Shown here in pieces: positions 33,073 to 43,004 of a stretch of 64,000 nt of DNA; the stretch's first letter is position 1; every line of letters starts with the position of its first letter. The translations under genes and the position numbers were made by a program. The stretch lies in the NCBI RefSeq assembly GCF_014195585.1, contig NZ_JACICA010000009.1:30933-94932 (forward strand), read 5' to 3'. The stretch is from Alloprevotella rava. Its GTDB lineage: Bacteria; Bacteroidota; Bacteroidia; Bacteroidales; Bacteroidaceae. The notes beneath the pieces are model-generated. The model was not told where the DNA came from. It saw nothing but the letters and a program-made list of their open reading frames with translations, and did not search any database.

Positions 33073-34113
33073 ATGAATAAGAGAATCCTTGTTACGGGGG
33101 GGACTGGCTTTATTGGCTCCCACACAACTGTAGAATTGCAACAAGCTGGCTATGATGTAGTAATTGTGGACAACTTGTCAAACTCAAAAGCAGATGTTGT
33201 TGATGGCATAGAAGCCATTACAGGAATTCGCCCAGCCTTTGAAGAAGTTGATTGTACTGATATGCCAGCTCTTGAAGCAGTATTCCAAAAATATGCTCCC
33301 ATTGAAGGTATTATCCATTTTGCAGCTAGCAAAGCTGTAGGAGAAAGCGTCCAGAAACCATTGAAATATTATCGCAACAATACAGTCAGCACTATCAACC
33401 TGCTCGAACTGATGCCGAAATATAATGTAAAGGGTTTCATTTTCTCTAGTAGCTGTACTGTTTATGGTCAACCAGATGAGAACAATTTACCAGTAAAGGA
33501 AACGACACCACGTAAAGATGCAGAAAGTCCTTATGGTAATACAAAGAAAATTGATGAAGACATTATTGTTGACTTCTGTAAGAGCGGAGCTCCTATTCAT
33601 GCAACTCTCCTTCGCTACTTCAATCCAATTGGGGCTCACCCCTCTTGCTTGATTGGTGAAATGCCTAATGGTGTGCCAGCAAACCTGATTCCTTACCTTA
33701 CTCAAACAGCCATGGGTATCCGCGAATGTCTTTCTGTTTTTGGCGATGACTATGATACGCCAGATGGAAGCTGTTTACGCGACTATATTTATGTCGTTGA
33801 CTTAGCTAATGCACATGTTGCTGCAATGGAAAGAATCCTTGAAAACAAGAGTGAGGAGGCAGTTGAGGTTTTCAATGTTGGAACAGGTAATGGCGTTAGC
33901 GTTCTTGAGCTCATCAATACTTTCGAGAAATGCACAGGTGTAAAATTGAATTATAAAATTGCAGAGCGCCGCACTGGTGATATTGAAAAAGTATGGGGAA
34001 ATGTCGATAAAGCTAATAAAGTCTTAGGCTGGCATGCTGTACATACACTTGATGAAGCTCTTCTTAGTGCCTGGAATTGGCAAAAGAAACTCCGCGAACG
34101 TGGGATCATGTAA
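33073..34113 (+). CDS. galE: UDP-glucose 4-epimerase
   Basis: This is a 346-residue short-chain-dehydrogenase-fold enzyme that interconverts UDP-glucose and UDP-galactose. It has the NAD loop VTGGTGFIGSHT, the SSSCTVYG stretch, the catalytic YGNTKK (YxxxK), and RYFNPIGAHPS. It stands 7.8 kb from the galM-symporter-galK operon, so it is not part of that transcript, though the pathway is shared (Leloir). A structured inverted repeat (34153-34202) lies downstream before nspC. Confidence 0.95.
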   Translation: MNKRILVTGGTGFIGSHTTVELQQAGYDVVIVDNLSNSKADVVDGIEAITGIRPAFEEVDCTDMPALEAVFQKYAPIEGIIHFAASKAVGESVQKPLKYYRNNTVSTINLLELMPKYNVKGFIFSSSCTVYGQPDENNLPVKETTPRKDAESPYGNTKKIDEDIIVDFCKSGAPIHATLLRYFNPIGAHPSCLIGEMPNGVPANLIPYLTQTAMGIRECLSVFGDDYDTPDGSCLRDYIYVVDLANAHVAAMERILENKSEEAVEVFNVGTGNGVSVLELINTFEKCTGVKLNYKIAERRTGDIEKVWGNVDKANKVLGWHAVHTLDEALLSAWNWQKKLRERGIM

Positions 34114-34152
34114 TATAATGTGCCTTTATAGGTACATTATTCTATAAATCTA

Positions 34153-34202
34153 TGCGAATTCGATGAGCTCTATTTTTATGTATACAGCTCGTTGAATTCG
34201 CA
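34153..34202 (+). other. Long hairpin between galE and nspC
   Basis: Arms 34153-34169 and 34186-34202 pair at 15 of 17 positions (TGCGAATTC and GAGCT blocks), with a 16-nt AT loop and no T-tract. It could be a structured leader of nspC, an mRNA-stabilising end of galE, or a protein-binding site. Confidence 0.45.
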
Positions 34203-34231
34203 ATGATTCTTAATAAATATATTCAATAATA

Positions 34232-35368
34232 ATGACTACACCATATTACTTACTTGACGAGAGTAAGCTAAGGCAAAACCTTCAGCTCATTCAAGATACT
34301 GCAGAAAGAGCTGGAGTAGAGTTCATCTTAGCTTTCAAAGCTTTTTCTTTATGGCGTACATTCTCTATTTTTCGAGAATACATTAAGCATACAACGGCTT
34401 CTTCGCCTTTTGAGGCCTGTCTAGGCTTTAAAGAATTTGGAGCAGCTTGCCACACTTTTTCCCCTGCATATGAAGAAAAGACCTTTGAAGAAATCCTTGA
34501 GTATTCTAGTCATGTAACCTTTAATTCTCTCACACAATTTGAGCGCTTTTACTCACGCTCAAAAGATAGAGTGAGCTGTGGTGTACGAATCAATCCTGAA
34601 TATAGTGAAATAGACACTGAATTATACAATCCGTGTGCACCAGGTAGTCGTTTTGGTGTTTTAGCAGAGCAACTTCCTAAAGTTTTACCTGAAGGAATTG
34701 AAGGTTTCCATTGTCATTGCCATTGTGAAAGTGATAGTTATGCATTGGAACATAGCCTACAACATATAGAAGAAAAATTTGGTAGTTGGCTAAAATATAT
34801 AAAGTGGTTAAACCTCGGTGGAGGTCATCTCCTCACTCGCAAAGATTATAATATAGATCATCTTGTATCTATACTGAGAGATTTCAAAGAAAGATTCCCC
34901 AATTTACAACTTATTCTTGAACCAGGAAGTGCCTTTGCTTGGCAAACAGGAACTCTTGTAGCCCAAGTCATTGATATAGTTGAAAATCACCAGATAAAGA
35001 CTGCAATTCTAAATGTAAGTTTTACATGCCACATGCCCGACTGTCTTGAAATGCCTTATTGGCCCAATATTCAAGGTGCTAAAACTCTTATAGGCGAAGA
35101 AGCAAAAGGAAATGAGACTGAAGAGCGTGTATATCGTTTGGGAGGTAATAGCTGCTTAAGTGGAGATTATATGGGGTATTGGCGCTTTGAAAAGCCTCTA
35201 AATGTTGGTGATGAAATTATTTTTGAAGATATGATTCATTACACAACAGTCAAGACTAATATGTTCAATGGAATTGCTCACCCAGCAATAATAATAAAAC
35301 ATGTCAATGGACAACGTGAAGTATTAAGAGAATATACTTACGAAGACTACAAACATAGAATGGACTAA
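34232..35368 (+). CDS. nspC: Carboxynorspermidine decarboxylase
   Basis: The 378-residue PLP enzyme of the alanine-racemase/group IV decarboxylase fold forms norspermidine or spermidine from the carboxy-intermediate. This is the polyamine route used by most Bacteroidales instead of SpeE. The PLP lysine is in EFILAFKAFSLWRTF. The Gly-rich phosphate site is LNLGGGHLLTRKDY, and the catalytic cysteine region is GGNSCLSGDYMG. The carboxyspermidine dehydrogenase partner is not next to it. The OPT gene starts 15 bp later, so both may share a transcript. Confidence 0.93.
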   Translation: MTTPYYLLDESKLRQNLQLIQDTAERAGVEFILAFKAFSLWRTFSIFREYIKHTTASSPFEACLGFKEFGAACHTFSPAYEEKTFEEILEYSSHVTFNSLTQFERFYSRSKDRVSCGVRINPEYSEIDTELYNPCAPGSRFGVLAEQLPKVLPEGIEGFHCHCHCESDSYALEHSLQHIEEKFGSWLKYIKWLNLGGGHLLTRKDYNIDHLVSILRDFKERFPNLQLILEPGSAFAWQTGTLVAQVIDIVENHQIKTAILNVSFTCHMPDCLEMPYWPNIQGAKTLIGEEAKGNETEERVYRLGGNSCLSGDYMGYWRFEKPLNVGDEIIFEDMIHYTTVKTNMFNGIAHPAIIIKHVNGQREVLREYTYEDYKHRMD

Positions 35369-35383
35369 TAAATTTACATACTT

Positions 35384-37360
35384 ATGTCAAACAATCGACA
35401 ATTACCGGAGAATGCCTTCCGCGAACTAAAGGACGGCGAAGAATACAAGCCTCTTATGCCTTCCGAAAGCCAATATCATGAAGTAACACCATGGTCGCTA
35501 ACTTGGGGTATCATCATGGCTGTAGTTTTCTCAGCTGCAACTGCTTACCTGGGGCTAAAAGTTGGTCAGGTTTTTGAAGCCGCTATTCCTATAACTATTA
35601 TTGCAGTAGGAGTAGCAGGCGCGACACATAGGAAAGATCCTCTTGGAGAGAACGTTATCATACAGAGTATTGGCGCTTGTTCTGGAATGATTGTAGCTGG
35701 AGCAATTTTCACACTACCAGCTCTATACATTCTTCAGGCTAAGTATCCAGAGATGACTATCAATTTCTTAGAGATTTTTATAGCATCTGTCTTAGGTGGT
35801 GTATTAGGAATCTTATTTCTAATACCATTTCGCAAATACTTTGTAAAGGATATGCATGGAAAATATCCATTCCCCGAAGCTACAGCTTCTACGCAAGTTC
35901 TTATCAGTGGAGAAGGAGGAGGAGGAAGTAGTGCCAAACCTTTGCTAGTTGCTGGTATCATTGGCGGTTTATATGATTTTATTGCCAGTGGAAATATCGG
36001 TGTGATGGTAGATATGGTAAGTAGTAGAGTTTTAGGTGCAGGTGAAGTTTTAGCACAAAAAGCAAAACTTGTATTTCAAGTTAACACAGGTGCAGCGCTT
36101 TTAGGAATGGGCTATATCGTAGGCTTAAAATATGCGGCTATTATCTGTGCAGGCTCCATTTTGACTTGGTGGATTATAGTCCCTGGAATAGCTTTGATAT
36201 GGCCTGAAGTTAATGTCTCACTCGATGCTTCCAAAACCTTCCTTGCAAGTGCTGCTGATCCTCAAGAAATATACAATTACGCAAAGAGTCTCGGTATCGG
36301 AGCCATAGCCATGGCAGGCGTTATAGGCATCGCCAAGAGCTGGAGCGTTATCAAAAGCTCTTTTGGACTCATTGGAAAAGTTTTCAAAGGCAGCAATAAT
36401 AACGAAGCATCTCTTCCACGCACACAGCAAGATCTCAGTATGAAGATTATTGCTATCGGCACATTAATGACACTCATTATAAGCTTTGTTTTTTTCCTCT
36501 TAGGGGTAATGAATGGTAATCTGCTTTTTGCCATTGTTGGCATTCTCATTGTTGCTGTGATTGCATTCCTATTCACTACCGTTGCAGCAAATGCTATTGC
36601 TATTGTTGGTTCTAACCCAGTAAGTGGTATGACACTAATGACACTAATTCTTGCCTGCGTCATTATGGCTGCAGTTGGACTGAAAGGCGTAAGTGGTATG
36701 ACAGCAGCTCTTATCATGGGCGGTGTAGTCTGCACAGCACTATCAACAGCAGGTAGTTTTATTACCGACCTAAAAATTGGCTATTGGCTTGGCTCTACTC
36801 CTAAAAAACAAGAAACATTCAAGTTTATCGGTGTCCTTGTAAGTGCAGCAACGGTAGGAGGTGTCATCATGATTTTAAATAAAGCTTATGGTTTTAGCGA
36901 CCCAAATACAATGTCAGCTCCACAAGCTCGTGCAATGGCCGCTGTTATTGAACCGATAATGAACGGAGGACAAGCTCCATGGTTACTTTATGGTATTGGT
37001 GCCGCCATCGCTCTTTTAGTTAATTTCTGTGGAATCAGCTCATTAGCCTTTGCTCTAGGAATGTTTATACCCTTGCAACTCAACCTTCCACTCCTTGTTG
37101 GTGGCTTAATAAATTGGTATGTTAGCTCTCGCAGCAAAGATGAAGCAGTAAATAAAGCTCGTGCAGATAAGGGAACACTCCTTGCCAGCGGTTTTATTGC
37201 AGGTGGAGCCTTAATGGGAGTTGTCAGTGCAGGACTACAGTTTGGAGGTTATACCTTTGCTGATAAAGCATGGTTAGCAAGCCCTTGGAGCACATTAACA
37301 GCTTGCGTATTATACTTCCTACTTATTATTTACTTAATAAAGGCTTCTTTATCCGACTAA
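35384..37360 (+). CDS. OPT-family oligopeptide transporter
   Basis: The 658-residue inner-membrane transporter has about 14-16 hydrophobic helices. The OPT signature starts after TPWSLTWGIIMAVVFSAATA with YLGLKVGQVFEAAIP. Further marks are KYPFPEATASTQVLIS, with a Gly-rich loop after it, and the LLYGIGAAIALLVNFCGISS region. Bacterial members take up small peptides, probably with protons. The C69 dipeptidase 68 bp downstream suggests peptide uptake and digestion work together. Confidence 0.92.
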   Translation: MSNNRQLPENAFRELKDGEEYKPLMPSESQYHEVTPWSLTWGIIMAVVFSAATAYLGLKVGQVFEAAIPITIIAVGVAGATHRKDPLGENVIIQSIGACSGMIVAGAIFTLPALYILQAKYPEMTINFLEIFIASVLGGVLGILFLIPFRKYFVKDMHGKYPFPEATASTQVLISGEGGGGSSAKPLLVAGIIGGLYDFIASGNIGVMVDMVSSRVLGAGEVLAQKAKLVFQVNTGAALLGMGYIVGLKYAAIICAGSILTWWIIVPGIALIWPEVNVSLDASKTFLASAADPQEIYNYAKSLGIGAIAMAGVIGIAKSWSVIKSSFGLIGKVFKGSNNNEASLPRTQQDLSMKIIAIGTLMTLIISFVFFLLGVMNGNLLFAIVGILIVAVIAFLFTTVAANAIAIVGSNPVSGMTLMTLILACVIMAAVGLKGVSGMTAALIMGGVVCTALSTAGSFITDLKIGYWLGSTPKKQETFKFIGVLVSAATVGGVIMILNKAYGFSDPNTMSAPQARAMAAVIEPIMNGGQAPWLLYGIGAAIALLVNFCGISSLAFALGMFIPLQLNLPLLVGGLINWYVSSRSKDEAVNKARADKGTLLASGFIAGGALMGVVSAGLQFGGYTFADKAWLASPWSTLTACVLYFLLIIYLIKASLSD

Positions 37361-37428
37361 ATCAAAGTTCTCACATTCAATATTGAATAGATAACATTTC
37401 CAGAAATTATTATTAAAAAGAAGAATCA

Positions 37429-39078
37429 ATGAAAAAGGTATTTTTAGCAGTTCTTGCAATGGTGCTTTCGCTTCCTTCTATTGCATGCACAAGTTTTCTT
37501 GTAGGCAAGAAAGCTTCTACAGATGGTTCTGTCTTTATTTCCTATAATGCAGACGATTATGGAATGTACGGCCATTTAATCTATCTACCTCATGCAATTC
37601 ACCCACAAGGGACTATGAGAAAAATTATTGATGGCGATACAAATCACCACCTAGGCGAAATTCCTGAGGCAACAGAAACCTATAGAGTTAATGGATACAT
37701 CAATGAGTTCCAGGTCTCTATCATGGAAAGCACTTGGGGAGGTCGTGAAGAATTGGTTGATGCAAAAGGAATTATTGACTATGTCAGCTTGATGCGTATT
37801 GCCTTGCAACGCTCAAAAACAGCGCGTGAAGCCATCAATGTAATGACGTCTCTTGTTGAGAAGTATGGCTATGCTAGCAGTGGTGAATCTTTCTCCATTG
37901 CTGATAAAAATGAGATTTGGATTATGGAAATGATTGGCAAAGGTACAGGAGTAAAAGGCGCCAACTGGGTGGCTGTACGAATCCCTGATGATTGCATTGC
38001 CGCTCATGCAAACCAAAGCCGTATCCATAAGATTAGCCAGTATGCTAAAAAGGATGTACTCTATTCTAAGGACCTTATTAGTTTTGCTCGTAAGAAAGGT
38101 TTTTTTAATGGAAAAGATAGCGACTTCGATTTCGCCAACGCCTTTGCCCCTGCTGATTTTGGAGCAATGCGTTTTTGTGAGGCCCGCGTATGGAGTTTCT
38201 TCAATCGCTTTGTTTACGGCATGGAGAAATATCTAGACTATGTCGATGGTCATCACATCGGTAATGCAGAACCTATGCCTCTTTATATGCGTCCAACTCG
38301 TCCCCTCTCTCGTCAAGATGTTATGGATGGAATGCGTGATCATTATGAAGGTACACCTTTTGATGTTAATAAAGACATGGGACAAGGCCCATGGGAAATG
38401 CCCTACCGCCCTACTCCGCTCCAATTTAAGTATGAGGGAAAAACATACTTCAACGAGCGTCCCATTTCTACGCAACAAACTGCTGACACATATATTGCTC
38501 AACTACGTTCTTATCTTCCAGATGCTATTGGTGGTATCCTCTGGTATGGAAGTGACGATCCCAATATGATAACCTACACTCCTATTTATTGCCAAAACAC
38601 CACAGTGCCGGAATGCTTTAACGCTCCAGATGCTGATAGTGGAAATTTCTCTTGGAAATCTGCTTTCTGGGTGTGTAATTGGGTGAGCAATATGACTTAT
38701 CCGCGCTACAATCAAGTATTCCCTGCACTCCAACGGGTTCGTAACGAATTAGATAGTATATGGACAGCTCAGCAACCGAGTGTAGAAGCTAATGCCCAAG
38801 AACTCTATAAGGCGTCACCAGATAAGGCTCAAGAGTTCCTAAATAATTATAGCCTACAATGTGCGGTCAAAATGTTGAAAGATTGGAAGAAACTCGGAGA
38901 ATATATTATTGTAAAATACAACGATATGACAGTTAAACCTGAAAAGAACGGAGAGTTTGAGCGTACAGCCGATGGACTTTGTGTACCTCCTAAGCGCACG
39001 GGCTTTTCTGAGAGTTATAAAAAATCCCTCATAAAAGAAACAGGAAACAAGTATTTAGTTCCTTCAGCACATAAGTAG
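37429..39078 (+). CDS. C69-family dipeptidase
   Basis: The 549-residue exported Ntn-hydrolase has a signal peptide (KKVFLAVLAMVLSLPSIA) followed directly by CTSFLVGKKASTDGSV. That makes Cys20 the N-terminal nucleophile of the mature enzyme, as in PepD-type dipeptidases of family C69. Other marks are STWGGREELVD, GYASSGESFSIADKNEIWIM, and WVAVRIPDDCIAAHANQSRI. It probably cleaves dipeptides in the periplasm. rfbC follows after 6 bp, so the two may be co-transcribed. A 14-bp palindrome, ATTCAATATTGAAT, lies 40 bp upstream. Confidence 0.92.
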   Translation: MKKVFLAVLAMVLSLPSIACTSFLVGKKASTDGSVFISYNADDYGMYGHLIYLPHAIHPQGTMRKIIDGDTNHHLGEIPEATETYRVNGYINEFQVSIMESTWGGREELVDAKGIIDYVSLMRIALQRSKTAREAINVMTSLVEKYGYASSGESFSIADKNEIWIMEMIGKGTGVKGANWVAVRIPDDCIAAHANQSRIHKISQYAKKDVLYSKDLISFARKKGFFNGKDSDFDFANAFAPADFGAMRFCEARVWSFFNRFVYGMEKYLDYVDGHHIGNAEPMPLYMRPTRPLSRQDVMDGMRDHYEGTPFDVNKDMGQGPWEMPYRPTPLQFKYEGKTYFNERPISTQQTADTYIAQLRSYLPDAIGGILWYGSDDPNMITYTPIYCQNTTVPECFNAPDADSGNFSWKSAFWVCNWVSNMTYPRYNQVFPALQRVRNELDSIWTAQQPSVEANAQELYKASPDKAQEFLNNYSLQCAVKMLKDWKKLGEYIIVKYNDMTVKPEKNGEFERTADGLCVPPKRTGFSESYKKSLIKETGNKYLVPSAHK

Positions 39079-39084
39079 TTAGAA

Positions 39085-39639
39085 ATGGAATATATCAAAA
39101 CAAAAATCGAAGGTGTGTGGATTTGTGAGCCACGCATCTTTGATGACGCTCGCGGCTATTTTATGGAAACGTGGCATGAAGAAGATTTCAACAAGAATAT
39201 AGACCAAAAAGTTACATTCATTCAGGATAACCAATCAAAATCAACAAAAGGAGTTCTCCGTGGGTTGCATTATCAACGAGGAGAATTCTCACAAGCTAAG
39301 TTAGTTCGTGTTCTACAAGGTGAAGTTGTAGATGTTGCCGTTGATCTTCGGAAAGACTCCCCCAGTTTTGGACAACATATAGCGGTCACTCTTAGCGAAA
39401 CTAACAACCGACAACTATTCATCCCCCGCGGCTTTGCCCACGGCTTTCAAGTATTGAGTGATGTGGCTGTATTCACTTATAAAGTCGACAATATATATGC
39501 CCCTCAAGCTGAATGCAGCATCCGCTATAATGATCCTGACCTGGCCATAGAATGGCCCATTACTAATCCCGAAGAAGTATTACTTTCGGAAAAAGACTTA
39601 AACAAGGCAGTGGCCTTCAAAGAAGCAGTAGTATTTTAA
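39085..39639 (+). CDS. rfbC: dTDP-4-dehydrorhamnose 3,5-epimerase
   Basis: The 184-residue RmlC-type cupin epimerase acts in dTDP-L-rhamnose synthesis for surface polysaccharide. Key parts: [33 protein letters not shown] with the catalytic His, [15 protein letters not shown], and [15 protein letters not shown]. rfbA, rfbB and rfbD are not in the window. The gene sits between a peptidase and lepA (2-bp gap), an unusual place for a polysaccharide gene. Confidence 0.95.
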   Translation: MEYIKTKIEGVWICEPRIFDDARGYFMETWHEEDFNKNIDQKVTFIQDNQSKSTKGVLRGLHYQRGEFSQAKLVRVLQGEVVDVAVDLRKDSPSFGQHIAVTLSETNNRQLFIPRGFAHGFQVLSDVAVFTYKVDNIYAPQAECSIRYNDPDLAIEWPITNPEEVLLSEKDLNKAVAFKEAVVF

Positions 39640-39641
39640 GT

Positions 39642-41423
39642 ATGAAGAATATTCGAAACTTTTGTATCATCGCCCATATTGATCATGGTAAAAGTACCTT
39701 GGCAGATCGCTTATTAGAACGTACACAGACCATAAAGGTTACAGAAGGTCAGATGCTCGATGATATGGATTTAGAACGTGAGCGCGGTATCACCATTAAG
39801 AGTCATGCCATCCAAATGGATTACACTCAAGATGGCCAACACTACACATTAAACCTCATTGACACTCCGGGACACGTAGACTTCTCTTACGAGGTTTCTC
39901 GCAGTATCGCAGCCTGTGAGGGATGTTTACTCCTTATTGATTCAACCCAAGGAGTTCAAGCGCAGACTATATCAAACCTTTATATGGCTATTGAGCACGA
40001 CTTGGAGATTATTCCAGTTCTTTCAAAGTGCGATATGGTCAATTCTATGCCTGAGGAAGTAGAAGATGAAATCATAGAACTATTGGGCTGTAAGAGAGAA
40101 GAAATCATACGTGCTTCTGGAAAAACTGGTGAAGGTGTGGATAATATTCTACGGGCCATCATTGAAAAAGTTCCTGCACCAGTTGGAGACGAGAACGCCC
40201 CTCTCCAAGCTATGATCTTTGACTCTGTTTTTAATCCTTTCCGTGGTATCATTGCCTACTATAAAATAATCAATGGCTCTTTGCACTCAGGTGAAGAGGT
40301 CGTATTTGTTAATACGGGACAACGCTACATTGCAGATGAAATTGGAGTTCTCAAAATGGAACTTTCAGCTCGCAAGGAATTACATTGTGGCGACGTAGGT
40401 TATATCGTAAGTGGTATAAAAATGGCCACGGAAGTAAAGGTCGGTGATACTATTACATCCGTTGCAAAGCCTTGTGAAAAGGCTATCGCTGGTTTTGAGG
40501 AAGTAAAACCGATGGTCTTTGCGGGGCTCTATCCCGTCGAAACCGAAGATTTCGAAAACCTTCGCACCAGCCTTGAAAAGTTACAGCTCAACGACGCCTC
40601 ACTCACCTTTTCTCCCGAGTCTTCTGTTGCATTGGGCTTTGGCTTCCGCTGCGGCTTCTTAGGTCTACTTCACATGGATATAATTCAAGAGCGTCTTGAT
40701 AGAGAGTTCAATATGAATGTGATTACTACTGTGCCCAACGTAAGCTACAATGTCTACGACAAACATCTCAACATGTTGGAGGTTCACAATCCTGCAGGAA
40801 TGCCAGATGCCACAGACGTCGACCACATTGAAGAACCTTATATCCGAGCAAGTATTATCACTAAAACAGACTATATAGGTTCCATTATGACCCTATGTTT
40901 GAATAAACGTGGAGAACTTGTGAAGCAAGAATATGTTTCAGGTGATCGTGTAGAGATACACTACGATATGCCTCTCGCAGAGATAGTTATTGATTTTTAT
41001 GACAAACTCAAATCTATCTCTAAGGGATACGCCTCTTTCGATTATCATCCCATAGAGTTCCGCCCCTCTCGTCTTGTCAAACTTGATATTTTGCTCAACG
41101 GTGAGCCTGTTGATGCTTTGTCTACACTTACTCACGTAGATAACGCCACAAATTTTGGACGACGTATGTGCGAAAAATTGAAAGAACTCCTTCCTCGCCA
41201 ACAATTCGATATCGCTATCCAAGCTGCTATCGGAGCAAAAATCATTGCGCGTGAAACGGTGAAGCAGCTACGAAAAGACGTTACAGCAAAATGCTATGGC
41301 GGTGACATTAGCCGTAAAAGAAAATTGCTTGAAAAGCAGAAGCGAGGTAAGAAACGTATGAAGCAAATCGGTAATGTAGAAGTGCCTCAAAAAGCTTTCC
41401 TCGCCGTATTGAAATTGGACTAA
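39642..41423 (+). CDS. lepA: Elongation factor 4
   Basis: The 593-residue translational GTPase (EF4) acts on stalled or immature ribosomes. G1 is [16 protein letters not shown]2 lies in [10 protein letters not shown], and G3 is [14 protein letters not shown]4 reads SKCDM where most members have NKxD. The LepA-specific C-terminal domain is complete ([20 protein letters not shown]). It is followed by a good terminator. Confidence 0.96.
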   Translation: MKNIRNFCIIAHIDHGKSTLADRLLERTQTIKVTEGQMLDDMDLERERGITIKSHAIQMDYTQDGQHYTLNLIDTPGHVDFSYEVSRSIAACEGCLLLIDSTQGVQAQTISNLYMAIEHDLEIIPVLSKCDMVNSMPEEVEDEIIELLGCKREEIIRASGKTGEGVDNILRAIIEKVPAPVGDENAPLQAMIFDSVFNPFRGIIAYYKIINGSLHSGEEVVFVNTGQRYIADEIGVLKMELSARKELHCGDVGYIVSGIKMATEVKVGDTITSVAKPCEKAIAGFEEVKPMVFAGLYPVETEDFENLRTSLEKLQLNDASLTFSPESSVALGFGFRCGFLGLLHMDIIQERLDREFNMNVITTVPNVSYNVYDKHLNMLEVHNPAGMPDATDVDHIEEPYIRASIITKTDYIGSIMTLCLNKRGELVKQEYVSGDRVEIHYDMPLAEIVIDFYDKLKSISKGYASFDYHPIEFRPSRLVKLDILLNGEPVDALSTLTHVDNATNFGRRMCEKLKELLPRQQFDIAIQAAIGAKIIARETVKQLRKDVTAKCYGGDISRKRKLLEKQKRGKKRMKQIGNVEVPQKAFLAVLKLD

Positions 41424-41439
41424 TACATAACATATAATA

Positions 41440-41483
41440 AAACAGCCATGTACCCTTTAATAATATATGGCTGTTTATTTTTT
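41440..41483 (+). terminator. Terminator after lepA
   Basis: AAACAGCCAT (41440-41449) pairs exactly with ATGGCTGTTT (41467-41476), followed by ATTTTTT, 16 bp after lepA. Confidence 0.85.
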
Positions 41484-41891
41484 GCTTAACTTTCATCATT
41501 AAAAGAAAAGTTTCCTCTCACGGGTAGTATTCCTCACTTGCCGATAAATATCCTTGTTCTATCAGCTGATACAATAAGCACACAGACACATATCCTTTAT
41601 TATATTTCAGAACGCAAAAAGGATATATAACGCAAAGGAAACAGCTCCTATAGAAGCAAAAAGAAATCATATTTCAAAGGCACATTAGGGAGCGTTGAGC
41701 CATAGAATTACGAGAGCTATTTTTAATATTTTTCTATATTTTGCAAGACAGCTATTTTTATAAGTAGTTTTATTTGCACGAATCAAATGTTATTTGCAAA
41801 TTTGCGTGTAAATGATACCTGCATTTAGCAAAGTATACCTAAACATACATATAAATAACTTAAGAAAAAGAAACTCTAAACATATAGCAAT
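41484..41891. other. AT-rich upstream region of the galactose operon
   Basis: No gene is seen in about 400 bp. Near the end three ATTTGCA or close copies cluster at about 41770-41805 and may be regulator or promoter elements. No full TTTG-N19-TAnnTTTG promoter was found, so the operon may need an activator. Confidence 0.35.
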
Positions 41892-42971
41892 ATGGAAAAC
41901 AAAACAAATTTATCAGGACTCCGTAGAGAGGACTTCCAAAAGAAAATTCAAGGCAAAGATGTAGATCTCTTTTTCCTTCGCAACGAAAATGGTATGGAAG
42001 TAGCCATCACTAACTATGGTGGAGCTTTAGTAGCTATTATGGTGCCTGATAAAGGTGGCAATTTTGCAAATGTAATACAAAGTCACGACAACATTGACGA
42101 TTGTGTTTCCTCCCCTGAACCTTTCCTTTCAACGCTGGTAGGACGCTATGGAAATCGCATTGCAAAAGGTCGCTTCACACTCAACAACAAAGAATACCAG
42201 TTGGCCATCAACAATGGTCCCAACCACCTCCACGGAGGTCCCACAGGTTTTCATGCTCGCGTATGGGATGCAGAACAAATCAACGATCACACATTAGTGC
42301 TTCGCTATGTGTCTGCCTACTATCAAGAAGGATTTCCTGGAGAGCTCTCCATCACAGTGATGTACACACTGAACAATGACAACGAGTTGCTCATCGACTA
42401 TAAGGGCACTACCAATAAGAAAACTATCGTCAATATGACGAGCCATGGCTTTTTCTCTCTCGCGGGTATAGCCAACCCCACCCCATCTGCAATGGATGTC
42501 ATCTGCCAGATAAATGCAGATTTCTATCTTCCCATCGACGAAACTTCTATTCCAACAGGCGAAATTCGCAAGGTTGAAGGCACTCCTTTCGACTTTAGAG
42601 AACCACACGCTGTTGGTGAACGCATCGATGCCGATCATGAGCAGATAAAGAATGGTGCAGGCTATGACCACTGCTATGTGCTCAATAAGCGCGAACCAGG
42701 CGAACTCTCATTTGCAGCAAAAATCACAGAACCCAAGAGCGGACGAACAATGGAAGTCTATACCACCGAACCAGGTGTACAATTCTATAGTGACAACTGG
42801 GCTGATGGCTACAAAGGACAGCACGGAGCCACATTTGGTCGACGCAGCGCACTCTGCTTCGAAGCACAACACTTCCCAGACAGCCCTAACCATCCGTATT
42901 TCCCCAGTGTTGTCCTGAAACCAGGTCAAGTCTACACGCAGAAAACCATCTATAAATTCGGAATAATTTAA
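41892..42971 (+). CDS. galM: Aldose 1-epimerase (mutarotase)
   Basis: The 359-residue enzyme converts beta- to alpha-galactose, the form GalK accepts. Marks: GMEVAITNYGGALVAIMVPD, PFLSTLVGRYGNRIAKGRF, NGPNHLHGGPTGFHARVWD (catalytic His), VNMTSHGFFSLAG, GAGYDHCYVLNKREPGE, and CFEAQHFPDSPNHP with the catalytic glutamate. It is first in the galM-symporter-galK operon (33-bp gap to the next gene). There is no signal peptide, so it acts in the cytoplasm. Confidence 0.95.
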   Translation: MENKTNLSGLRREDFQKKIQGKDVDLFFLRNENGMEVAITNYGGALVAIMVPDKGGNFANVIQSHDNIDDCVSSPEPFLSTLVGRYGNRIAKGRFTLNNKEYQLAINNGPNHLHGGPTGFHARVWDAEQINDHTLVLRYVSAYYQEGFPGELSITVMYTLNNDNELLIDYKGTTNKKTIVNMTSHGFFSLAGIANPTPSAMDVICQINADFYLPIDETSIPTGEIRKVEGTPFDFREPHAVGERIDADHEQIKNGAGYDHCYVLNKREPGELSFAAKITEPKSGRTMEVYTTEPGVQFYSDNWADGYKGQHGATFGRRSALCFEAQHFPDSPNHPYFPSVVLKPGQVYTQKTIYKFGII

Positions 42972-43004
42972 TTCTAACAATAACAAAAACAAGCTACAAA
43001 TTTT

